A stretch of DNA of 20,314 bases from Dunaliella salina (taxonomy: Eukaryota; Chlorophyta; Chlorophyceae; Chlamydomonadales; Dunaliellaceae): the NCBI GenBank assembly GCA_002284615.2, contig MU069448.1:185541-205854 (forward strand), given 5' to 3'. Numbering within the stretch: the stretch's first letter is position 1; each line of letters opens with the position of its first letter. This document shows, one piece after another, positions 6,534 through 13,990 of this stretch. The translations under genes were made by a program, and so were the position numbers. The notes beneath the pieces are model-generated. The model worked only from the letters and a program-made list of their open reading frames with translations, was not told where the DNA came from and did no database searches.

Positions 6534-7832
6534 CTGGCCCTCTCTGTCATCATAGGAAATGAGGGGGCCAACGCTTGTGCTCGCACCGCAGCCCTCTCTC
6601 ACGCCATAGACATTGCACTTCCAGATGCCAGGGACCCTTTCCACAATTCCTATTGGCTTTCATTGAAGACCTCTTCCACACGGAATGACGGCATGCACCA
6701 CTCCCGCACGCTTCTGATGCACTGTCTCACCAGCCTGAGCGACAAACTTAAAACACACATGCACAAGAAACACAAGCTTGGCTCTGCTGACACCTCTGGA
6801 TACCACTACCAGAGATGGCAGAAGCTTAACAATGCCACACCACCCACCGCCAATGCCAACACTGAAGCTTACAACCCAACCCCTCAACTTGCAAACAAGG
6901 AGATTAGCAACTCCTTCTGGAAAAGCCCAAAGATAACCCTTAAACAGCAAATAAATATTATGAAGTATCGAACGGATACACTGTACACACAGAGTCATGC
7001 CTCCAACTTCAATTTTTCCAGTTCTGATAGTTGCCCACTCTGTGCAAATAAGGACAGCATTTATCACGTTCTGCTTAGGTGTACCAACCCAACAATGAGC
7101 GGGATGCACACCAACAGACACCATGCGGCCCTTATTCTCTGTGTAGAAGCCCTGAGTAAGGGCCGGTATGGCTCATCTCTCATTAGCATGGATGGCTGCA
7201 ATCATGACAGACTTCTGGATCAAGGCATACGAAGCCCTGAAAACACCTCTTGAGCTATTATTCCAGATTGGGTTTTCCCAAATGACATTGCCTCACCTGC
7301 TCAGCATCAAAGCCGCTCTGATGCTCTTTTTGTGCGCCCCATCCCAGGCAGACAAGCCCACCTTGATCCTATCAAGATCCCCCCAAAAGATAGGGATATT
7401 CACCAAGTCGAACTTAAATTCTGCCCTGCCACAAATCCCTTCATCAATTTAGAACGTGCACGGACTCAACATTCCCACACCATAACTAGACTTAAAACAC
7501 GCAGCTTAAGAAACCCAAACAGGAATGACAAAGTGACTTTGCATACCATCTTAATTGGTGTGGGAGGCACGATTTACAATGAGCTAACAATTTCGCCTCT
7601 CATAAATCTGGGTCTAACCAAACAGAAAGCCAAATCACTAGCATCCAAGCTCAGGGACCATGCCATCCAAACACTAGACATGCACTTTGCTTTCAGAGGG
7701 CATCTGGGAGGGGTTTTGCTGGGCGCGCGGCAGCAGCTGAGGATGGAAGAAGGAGAGACCGAGCGCTCAGGGGCATGGCTAGCAATCCTCCAGATCCCCA
7801 TTAGTTCTGTCTCTTGCTCTCTCCTAGGCTAG
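6534..7832 (+). pseudogene. LINE-B ORF: RNase H end, CCHC finger, restriction-like endonuclease-type C-terminus
   Basis: One frame runs through the region with a single stop, TGA at 7251-7253. Before it are the RNase H C-terminal motif (Ile-Ile-Gly-Asn-Glu-Gly-Ala-Asn, where the last residue is usually Asp), a linker, and a C-X2-C-X7-H-X4-C finger (7032-7082) followed by Arg-His-His. After the stop come Ile-Pro-Asp-Trp-Val-Phe, Arg-Ser-Asp-Ala-Leu-Phe-Val, and Asp-Ile-His-Gln-Val-Glu-Leu-Lys near 7390-7410, then the conserved tail Gly-Val-Gly-Gly-Thr-Ile-Tyr near 7560. The order finger, RHx, (P)D ... ExK fits the restriction-like endonuclease of LINEs, though the D-to-E spacing of about 29 residues exceeds the usual 12-14. 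The TGA could be a decayed CGA (Arg) codon. The copy lacks reverse transcriptase and is non-functional. Confidence 0.7.
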
Positions 7833-7950
7833 TTTTGTCTAGATTAGGTGGAGGGCCTCCTGGTGAGGCCTCTAACTTTTGTTAGAGGTTCTTCCCTTAA
7901 TGCACGCGGCCTTTGGCTTGCGTAGGCTTTTCTTTTCTTTTCTTTTCTTT
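7833..7950 (+). other. LINE-B 3' untranslated region with hairpin and CTTTT tail
   Basis: A clean hairpin has an 8-bp stem, CCTCTAAC (7869-7876) with GTTAGAGG (7881-7888), closed by a TTTT loop. Five CTTTT units follow at 7927-7951. Structured 3' ends and short tandem tails are what LINE reverse transcriptases recognise in several families; a CT-rich sense-strand tail is unusual compared with poly(A). The last T of the tail (7951) is also the first base of the direct repeat, so the duplication is 15 or 16 bp. Confidence 0.6.
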
Positions 7951-7966
7951 TGTTATGGCACAAATC
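7951..7966. repeat. Right target-site duplication of LINE-B
   Basis: Identical to 6518-6533. Removing 6534-7966 would rejoin the pre-insertion sequence, with 6533 followed by 7967. Confidence 0.8.
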
Positions 7967-8309
7967 ATCTCAGTCTTGATTAACGCAGGCTCTGAATGTG
8001 GACTAGGGATGCCATCCACATTTTGCACACACAGAGACAGTTGTTTTGCAACTCAATCTTCGAGGATTGCAGCCAAAACTTTCCGACTGACACACTTCCA
8101 CACCATTCTTGTTGGCCCTCACTGGTGAGCGCTCTCGCACTCATTGCTCTTGGGTTGAGTTGCCACGCATTGCAGCAGGTCCAGCCACAGAAGCAGAATT
8201 CTGGGCGGAGATGTCCTGCATGGCAGCAGGTCCAGCCGCCTCAGTTGGCGTTTTCCGCATTATATTTCCGACCTTGGCACCTGGCTCTAGAACCTGGCTG
8301 CCAGCCCAC
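7967..8309. other. Transition between LINE-A and LINE-C remnants
   Basis: No clear gene. On the minus strand 7967-8100 should continue LINE-A upstream of its endonuclease, but I find only weak coding likeness with stops. At 8171-8185 and 8224-8238 the word GCAGCAGGTCCAGCC is repeated 53 bp apart; on the minus strand it gives two Ala-Gly-Pro-Ala-Ala-Met repeats that may be the C-terminal extension of LINE-C. Confidence 0.4.
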
Positions 8310-9061
8310 AGTGTGGGAAGTATTCTTGTGTCCAACAGCGCGGCGTGTGGAGACAAGTTTGCGGGCATTTCGAACAGAATGATTATGAAGTTGTTGAGCA
8401 AGCTTAGTGGTACGATGGTGATCCAGTCCAAGTTGCTTGAATTGCTTCAAGGTATGCTCAGTGTAAATAGCTCCACCAACACCCAGGAGAATAGGGTGGA
8501 ACAGCTTTAGCACAAATAAGTTTACAATGTGCTCTAGTTTCTCCTTGAACACACTAATGCCATTTTTCATGAGATGGAGCTTGTTAGAGTGGTTGCTAGT
8601 CAGCTGGCAAGCGTGCATGTTGAAGTTGAGCTGACGTTTTATGTGCAGATTTGCTCCTCGTTTGGTGAGGCAGTTTTAAGATAAGGTATTAAGGGTTTCT
8701 AAGAAGCTTGAGGCTAACTGTGCAGTTTTTTCTTGAGGGGTCCTTAAGGCTTGAAGAGGCTGTTCCCTTGTAAACCTTGTAAACCAAGGCTTGAAGAGAG
8801 GGAGAAAGCCTGGCGTCTATGGTATTCCACACAGATTCAAGTGCGCTCGAGTCCAGAATTATCAGGATCTCCACGGATCATTGCTGCAGCTGTGATTTTC
8901 CAGGGTTTGTGCACGTGTTTGACCATTCTGTCTATCATGGTATCCCAGATAATGAGGTCAGAAGGGGTGCAGGGAGCTACTACAAAAGGGTATGAAAGGC
9001 TAGGGATTATGGCAGTGCGTACAATGATAAGAACTTGGCACTTTACCAGATTCACTTTCAA
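8310..9061 (-). pseudogene. LINE-C: decayed reverse transcriptase thumb region and C-terminus
   Basis: On the minus strand, 9061-8837 encodes a peptide typical of the region after the LINE reverse transcriptase core (Arg-Thr-Ala-Ile-Ile-Pro-Ser-Leu ... Pro-Cys-Thr-Pro-Ser-Asp ... Trp-Asp). It shifts frame near 8840 and continues as Val-Glu-Tyr-His-Arg-Arg-Gln-Ala. After a gap in recognisable sequence, 8510-8310 encodes Leu-Leu-Gly-Val-Gly-Gly-Ala-Ile-Tyr ... Leu-Gly-Leu-Asp. That is the same C-terminal motif as LINE-B at 7550-7680, on the opposite strand. RNase H, zinc finger and endonuclease are missing between them, so this copy has an internal deletion as well as stops. Confidence 0.6.
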
Positions 9062-9153
9062 CCCCTTTCAACATGGCTTCTAAAAGATGCTACAAGGCTA
9101 TTTTCTTACGGCCACCCTGTGGGTTGAAATCCCTGTATATGACCACCCCCTCA

Positions 9154-9435
9154 CTACCTATTACTGTCTCCAAAGCCCAGTAGGACTCTGGGCTGAGCCT
9201 CATCCGCAAGGTGCAAACCTCGTCCGTTCAGCGAGGCACTCCCCCAATGGCTAAGCAGCAGCATGGCAGCCTCTTTGATGTGTATCCAATCCTCAACGAC
9301 CCGATTGCTGGCACAGAAAAGGCAACGTGCACCTGCAGCATAAACACATCATTGGCTTTTACCGTTGATGTGACTGATCCAATTTAGCGCACTGCTTCTT
9401 ATTTCCATCCTCTTGCCACAAGCCCCACAATGCAT
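9154..9435 (-). pseudogene. Unrecognised zinc-knuckle-like ORF with one internal TGA
   Basis: The minus strand from ATG 9435 gives about 93 codons interrupted only by a TGA (9347-9349 region), ending TAG TGA at 9151-9156. It contains two C-X2-C pairs (Cys-Gly-Ala-Cys at the start and Cys-Leu-Phe-Cys after the TGA), followed by Glu-Asp-Trp-Ile-His-Ile-Lys-Glu-Ala-Ala. The amino-acid pattern looks like a decayed coding sequence with a four-Cys zinc site rather than random frame. I cannot name the family. It lies upstream of LINE-C on the same strand and could belong to it or to another element. Confidence 0.35.
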
Positions 9436-9800
9436 CAAACGCGATCACTCACCTGCCTCTGCATAAGCATATTTCGGCCAGGGGTAGTCACCTGCGCATC
9501 AACATACCTACTATGTTCAGGCTTCTTGCACCCCATGTTGCCTTCAACAGCCATCAGTCCACTACAGTCCAAATTGAACAGATGCATGCACAATAGAGCT
9601 TGTACCTCTGTCTCCAATTTCAACCATTACGCCTGCCTTGCATCCCAGTCGCTTAGTCACAAGCCCTGCCACATGTGCTACCTAGCCACCCACTTGCCAC
9701 TTACCAAACCTACTCTAAACAAATATCATATATCCTGCCCCATCCACTCCTTGCCCATCCAGGCCGGCAACCCGCCACCGGGCATACCAGACCCTAAGCA
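9436..9800. other. No gene recognised
   Basis: A plus-strand open frame spans 9430-9825 (131 codons) but is Cys/Ser/His/Pro-rich without domain or codon bias. I do not call it. Confidence 0.4.
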
Positions 9801-9814
9801 GGGCAACAAGAGGC

Positions 9815-10018
9815 AGGCTCCATGAGCTTAAAAAGGTGGGCACCCCCAGTTTTTATTTTGAAAGGCACACAGGTTCAAATTGCCAGACACACGCCTTGAA
9901 CAACTTGATGGGCTTTAGAATCATCAGCCCAGGCACACTGCAAGCCTTTATAGCTCGCAAAATGGCGGGCTCCAGACCCCGATACCCGGGAACACTGGTG
10001 ATGGTCTGCCCACAATGA
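9815..10018 (+). pseudogene. Possible Josephin-like cysteine protease fragment
   Basis: The plus-strand frame through 9836-10018 contains Phe-Tyr-Phe-Glu-Arg-His-Thr-Gly-Ser-Asn-Cys-Gln-Thr-His-Ala-Leu-Asn-Asn-Leu (about 9848-9905), then Ile-Ser-Pro-Gly-Thr-Leu-Gln. In Josephin-type deubiquitinases the catalytic Cys sits in Gly-x-x-Cys-x-x-His-x-Leu-Asn-Asn-Leu, followed by a Ser-Pro-x-x-Leu helix, and the resemblance is specific to that region. The second catalytic His and the Asn/Asp are not found; the frame ends at TGA 10016-10018. A dispersed repeat copy follows at 10108, so both may be parts of one decayed mobile element. The frame is open upstream, so the start is undefined. Confidence 0.35.
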
Positions 10019-10107
10019 AGTGGCTGCGCAAGGCCCCTTATTAGGTTTTGGGGACGACATTACCAGTGTGGAAGGACCTATTGAGTCGCAGCAGAGTCAT
10101 GGGGCAA

Positions 10108-10375
10108 AAACTGCGGAGCGGACGCCCATGCAAACCTGCCCATCCAGGCACCCACAACTGGCTTGCAAGTCCACAAACTGCCCTCCTGACTTCACTATGC
10201 AATCACACATCATACGTTGTCACTATCCTTGAAGTATGGATTGATTTGCTGCATGTTTGCCTCCATAACTCCTGCTACCCCCCATTCTCGCATGCATGGC
10301 ACTGACTCCCAGCCATGCACACAGACCCCCCCTTTTACTCAATTCGCAAAAAGAGGGTGCCAATCGACAGCTTCC
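10108..10375 (+). repeat. Dispersed coding-derived repeat, copy 2
   Basis: It aligns with 3000-3300 and, inverted, with 15782-15975. The plus-strand peptide has Asn-Trp-Leu-Ala-Ser-Pro-Gln-Thr-Ala-Leu-Leu-Thr-Ser ... Thr-Ser-Tyr ... Thr-Ile-Leu-Glu-Val ... Ile-Asp-Leu. The conserved residues are kept mostly in one frame in all three copies, which argues for descent from a protein. Copies 1 and 2 share the extra CGCCCATGCA/CACCCACAAC stretch that copy 3 lacks. Confidence 0.65.
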
Positions 10376-10573
10376 AAGCTCAGGTATCCGACAATATATT
10401 TTAGAAATTCTGTAGAAGTGGCTCAGAAAAATTTGTAAGGGGGTTTTCCCAAAAAGTCGAGACCCCAAACGACTTTGGTCAGAACTGAGCCCAAAAAGCA
10501 TAACTGCATACTCATAATTTCATTTGGCTCCGATTTCTCGGTTTTCCCGGTTTTTGATTTGGTCAAAGATTTG
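10376..10573 (+). other. Non-coding stretch between repeat copy 2 and LINE-D
   Basis: Nothing recognised. It holds several G-run/C-run words (AAGGGGGTTTTCCC) that make a small inverted repeat near 10437-10450. Confidence 0.3.
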
Positions 10574-11580
10574 GTGCCCACAGAGGAAATAATAAATGAT
10601 ATCCGTCATAAGGCTTGGGGCACTATGATTTTGAAAAAGGGAGTTAAAATGGGTTGCCCTTTGCAAACAGTGCATACTTGCCTGCTGAAACGCACGCTTG
10701 GGGTTAGACGCACCACTGGTGGCACACCCAACTGGTCTGTGCAGTGCGGATGCGGGGTTGAGCCCTTGCAGGTCTCTTAATCCCGTGCAGCTATAGGGTT
10801 TCATTATTTATTTTTTTTGCGCGGCAAGAATGTGCATTCAACTCTTAGGCCGGTGCTCACAGCAGATGTTGATTTGGGTAAAATTTCTCGAAGAAAATAA
10901 GAAAAAGAAAAGTCTACGCAATGCAGAGGCCGCGCACCAATTGAATTCCTCAGAAATGAAATGTTGGGCATCTGAGTATCTGGCTACATGTTATGGCTTG
11001 GATGGTTTGCATTTATTACGCTTACTGTGTTCGCTCTGGTCAGCCTATTGCTATCAAAAACTTTGTGATGGATTTGCGAAAGAGGCTCAGAACAGAGTGG
11101 GCTGCTGTTGACTTTGTGATCATTAGGGACACCTGAACAAATTAGCTTAGTTTCACCATTGGGTGGCTCTTCCTTTGAAACCTGCTTCTGCCCATGGTAA
11201 GCCCTTCCACATTTCCCAGATATCTCAATCTTGACCTAGGGACATTTATGCTGCGAAATATTGCCTGTTTCCACTTACATGCTCACACCCTATGAGTTGA
11301 GACTGCCCACTGGCAAGGACATGCACCACAACGTTGCTTGTGTGATTCAGGAAGCTTTCAAATGAAGTTCAAGATGGAAAAATATGCCATCTTCCTCGTT
11401 TCAACGTGTCTCTCAAAAAAAATTTTGAGCACATTTTTTCAGACTTCACTCAAGGGTGCAGAGCACCTCCAGACGTTGCAGGCGTTTTTTTAATGAGGAT
11501 GTCCAGTTCACACTGCTCTCTGTTTTTCCAGACTGGTCTGGTTACAGGCCTCTGTGTTTCCGCTCAGCTGCCCTTGTAGG
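10574..11580 (+). pseudogene. LINE-D: decayed C-terminal half of a LINE polyprotein
   Basis: Plus-strand pieces occur in the order expected after a LINE reverse transcriptase. First is Ala-Trp-Gly-Thr-Met-Ile-Leu-Lys-Lys-Gly, then Leu-Leu-Lys-Arg-Thr-Leu-Gly-Val-Arg-Arg-Thr and Glu-Pro-Leu-Gln (10600-10775). In a second frame come Val-Arg-Ser-Gly-Gln-Pro-Ile-Ala-Ile-Lys-Asn-Phe-Val-Met-Asp-Leu-Arg (11030-11090) and Pro-Arg-Tyr-Leu-Asn-Leu-Asp-Leu ... Phe-His-Leu-His-Ala-His-Thr-Leu (11210-11300). A degenerate Cys-x-Cys zinc region follows near 11340, then an Asn-Glu-Asp-Val-Gln-Phe stretch to about 11510. A TGA splits HisThrLeu from ValGluThr and is explained by CGA (Arg) to TGA. It lacks the RNase H and restriction-like endonuclease seen in LINE-B, so it is probably another LINE family. 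Confidence 0.6.
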
Positions 11581-11612
11581 CAGGTAAAGCGACGTAACCT
11601 TGCCTTTTCGTT

Positions 11613-11798
11613 TTATTTCCCAAAGTAACAGATTTCTTTTGCCATAATATCGAGCAGCCAAATTTCATGGCTTAAGGTCATTTCCCTCATGTAATGATGC
11701 TGTGAGGCCTCAAAGATATCTAGCAATCTTTGAGGCATCGACCCGAGTACCAGGTCGGAGGCCTCACTTTGTACTAGGAACTGTGCCAATCTATTCAT
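11613..11798 (-). CDS. Unrecognised small ORF (61 codons)
   Basis: The minus-strand ORF from ATG 11798 to a stop at 11613-11615 encodes a Leu/Met/Glu-rich, likely helical peptide. No domain is recognised. A hairpin (11707-11736) falls inside it. It may be a chance frame or a fragment of a decayed element; length alone does not prove coding. Confidence 0.2.
   Translation of the reverse strand: MNRLAQFLVQSEASDLVLGSMPQRLLDIFEASQHHYMREMTLSHEIWLLDIMAKEICYFGK
11707..11736. repeat. 11-bp stem hairpin
   Basis: GCCTCAAAGAT (11707-11717) pairs exactly with ATCTTTGAGGC (11726-11736) across an 8-base loop. It is not followed by a T-run, so a terminator role is not indicated. A further GAGGCCTCA word lies at 11758-11766. 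Confidence 0.8.
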
Positions 11799-12579
11799 CC
11801 TTGGAACCTAGCAGGCAGAGGCTTCACATTTTGCCACTTCATCGAAAAAAACCTGAAGCCAAGCACCGGAAAACAAGCAAAAGCAGTGCCAGGGCCACAA
11901 GCCTTCAAAAAAGTTCTGATCATCAACTAATTGTGGTCGTTCCACTGGAGACCAATGCAGTTGATAGGGATGCTTTCCCGGAGAAGCCTCTCAACAAAAT
12001 GAGCTCTATTTGAGACCATCAGGAACAGTCTCACACAAAAAAAGTAGCAAGAATAATATGTGGAATCCACAAACGCAGGAGCATACTGAAGTAGCAAATT
12101 GCGAAGAGGAGTACATTACTATCTCGAATAAATATACACCATAGATTAATAAAAAAATGCTGCATGAAGGAACTCTCATTCGTGTTTGGAGACAGATTTG
12201 CATGCGGTGCTCACCCAAGTTTTTTGCCTACTACAAAGAATTCAAAAGGGTCAGTATGTGGCCTTGTGACAGCTCATAGAATAGCTCAAACTGGAACTGA
12301 TCGTACAAGTACTTGAAAAGCTGGGTGCATTTGGTCAGTGCATGTGCCTGTGGCTTCCAATGATTTGAGGCTACCATTGTGTTCTATATGCAATTCAACA
12401 TAAGCGCAGCAGTGTCTGCAGGGAAGCCAAAGGGGCCTCAAAAACGAAATCCCAACCAGGCACAACGAGGGTGTGATCCGGTGTCAGCCTTGCAATTACT
12501 ACAGAAACAAGCGTGACTTTGAAAATGGGCATCTCCTGCAGCTCCCGTGGCTGTTGACTGAATCAGGGGTCTGAATCCT
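11799..12579. other. No gene recognised
   Basis: The AT content rises around 12030-12170. Open frames at 11702-12013 (plus) and 12006-12218 (minus) lack domains. I see no repeat or RNA gene here. Confidence 0.4.
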
Positions 12580-12840
12580 TTGACTTTTGAGGTGCCCAAA
12601 CCTCACAACATGGCACCAGGTGCTCAAACCTCACAAACCTTTTGAGGTGCTCAAACCTCACAACATGAACCCTGAACCCTGAACCCCTTGACTTTTGAGG
12701 TGCCCAGACCTCACAACATGGCACAAGGTGCTCGAACCTCACAAACCTTTTGAGGTGCTCAAACCTCACAACATGAACCCTGAACCCTGAACCCCTTGAC
12801 TTTTGAGGTGCTCATACCTCACAACATATGGCACCAAAAC
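12580..12840 (+). repeat. 108-bp tandem repeat, about 2.4 units, with TGAGGT/ACCTCA hairpins
   Basis: Units start at 12580, 12688 and 12796 (partial). Each unit contains repeated GAGGTGCTCAAACCTC-type inverted repeats, separated by CACAACATG, and ends in (CCCTGAA)n, a telomere-like heptamer with G in place of A. The minus-strand frame with Val-Arg-Phe-Glu-His-Leu repeats is a by-product. Confidence 0.93.
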
Positions 12841-13100
12841 ACACCGGCAAGTATCTAGCTACAGCCCATTATTTGTGCAATATGCTTGGGGGACTGAGAG
12901 CTCATGCTGCGTTTGCTCACAACCTTGTTTGCAACACAAGCAACCCTACTATCCATGCAGGAGCCAGCAACACCCTATCACACAGGCATGGCCCTAGAAT
13001 TCAAGCATACTGAGCTTGGCCTACCACACTAACGACCAACAGAGGAACAATCAAGGCTGAGGGGCCCAGCACGACTCTTGCAGCACGGCTCTTCCTGCAA
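12841..13100. other. No gene recognised
   Basis: Overlapping short frames at 12803-13013 continue out of the tandem array and carry no motif. Confidence 0.35.
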
Positions 13101-13290
13101 AGGTAAGGCTCAGCACAGCATGGCATCGGCGGCCAGGCACAGCACATCGCGGCAGCAAGGCCCCATCACGCTAATGAGCAACTACGGTAAAAATGAAGTA
13201 GGTAAGGCTCAGCACAGCATGGCAGTGTGAGCATGGCACAGCACAGCAAGGCCCGGTCACACTCATGAGCAACTGAGGTAGAAATAAAGG
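13101..13290 (+). repeat. 99-bp tandem repeat, 2 units
   Basis: AGGTAAGGCTCAGCACAGCA begins at 13101 and again at 13200. Both units continue with a CAGCAAGGCCC word and end with ATGAGCAACT followed by GGTAnAAAT. Confidence 0.85.
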
Positions 13291-13600
13291 CCCAACACAA
13301 GTGCTGCAACATGGCATTTTAGGTAGCACTTAGCGCGGCATCCTGCCACGGAGGAGCGCCATCTAGGCTGGGCAAAGCGGGTAGCTGCTGCCTGTGCCAC
13401 ATGACTCACAACCCCAGGTAGCAGAAGGAACTTCGCAAACAATGGCAAGCATCGCATGTGCAGGACCTCATGAGAAACCCCCCAAACGGAATGACAAAAG
13501 AGGCGTAGGCATGCACACACCAAAAAATGGGCCACTGCAGAGAATGTGGCTCACAGGTAACCCCCCGCCAAGGGCACCCCCGAAAAAAGGATGGACGCTG

Positions 13601-13990
13601 CTAAGAGTTTGGGGCGCGGGGCTGGGAGAAGGAAAGTGGGGAGGGGGTCACGCAGCCGCACTTCGCCAAGAAAGAGGTGCGTTTGGGGGTGTTATCTGCC
13701 CCATGCTTGCTGACCTTCGTGCTTGCTCCTGGGAAGCTCCCAACTCTGCCCTCCACCTTCCCCTCAGCGCCCTGCCTCTCCCTGTCTCGTTGTGCAGGCC
13801 CACCAGCTTTGTTGCTGCTGCCGCTTGCTGCCATAAGTGAATGGCCATCTTGCGTGGGCTTCCTGCCCGTTGGCTTGCTCTTGTCTGGAGTGAGGGCTTT
13901 CAGGACGCGCTTGTGCAGCGGGAGGCGTGGTTTCTTGGGTGGCGCGGCAGCATGCGCTGGGCCCTGCTTGCCCTGTGATGCATGGAAGCG
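13601..13990 (-). CDS. Basic Pro/Lys-rich coding-like fragment, no family recognised
   Basis: The minus strand is open for about 130 codons from around 13990 to TAG at 13601-13603. Codon choice in the first half (AAG, CGC, CTG, GCC, CAC) is like a genuine GC3-biased algal exon and unlike the surroundings. The peptide begins with an Ala/Pro stretch and Pro-Pro-Lys-Lys-Pro-Arg-Leu (nuclear-localisation-like). It then reads Leu-Thr-Pro-Asp-Lys-Ser-Lys-Pro-Thr-Gly-Arg-Lys-Pro and becomes Gly/Ser/Glu-rich and probably disordered. No start is fixed; the only in-frame ATG is well inside. It may be an exon or a captured or decayed transposon ORF. The lysine/proline style resembles the ORF at 15003-15359, but no direct match is seen. 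Confidence 0.4.
   Translation of the reverse strand, partial: RFHASQGKQGPAHAAAPPKKPRLPLHKRVLKALTPDKSKPTGRKPTQDGHSLMAASGSSNKAGGPAQRDRERQGAEGKVEGRVGSFPGASTKVSKHGADNTPKRTSFLAKCGCVTPSPLSFSQPRAPNS

Larger units (their letters stand above)
6534..7950 (+). mobile_element. LINE-B: 5'-truncated non-LTR retrotransposon
   Basis: This 1417-bp insertion is bounded by a 15-16 bp perfect direct repeat, begins inside an RNase H coding region and ends in a (CTTTT)5 tail. That is the signature of target-primed reverse transcription stopping early. It carries the C-terminal part of the polyprotein plus a 3' untranslated region. The target is the older LINE-A remnant in opposite orientation. Confidence 0.8.

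Noticed and set aside
6096..6644. A single 182-codon minus-strand gene
   Set aside because: Its first part (6534-6644) is antisense to LINE-B, across the insertion junction; only the part left of 6533 has endonuclease-like sequence.
7251..7253. TGA as selenocysteine or a recoded stop
   Set aside because: No SECIS-like structure was seen, the element is 5'-truncated and dead, and a CGA to TGA change is sufficient.
6096..7832. Twin-priming 5' inversion of one LINE
   Set aside because: The perfect 16-bp repeat at 6518-6533 and 7951-7966 brackets the sense part alone, so nesting of two separate insertions explains the layout better.
8085..8127. A plus-strand copy of the LINE C-terminal motif (His-Thr-Ile-Leu-Val-Gly)
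   Set aside because: Only about six residues match before the frame ends; too short to separate from chance.
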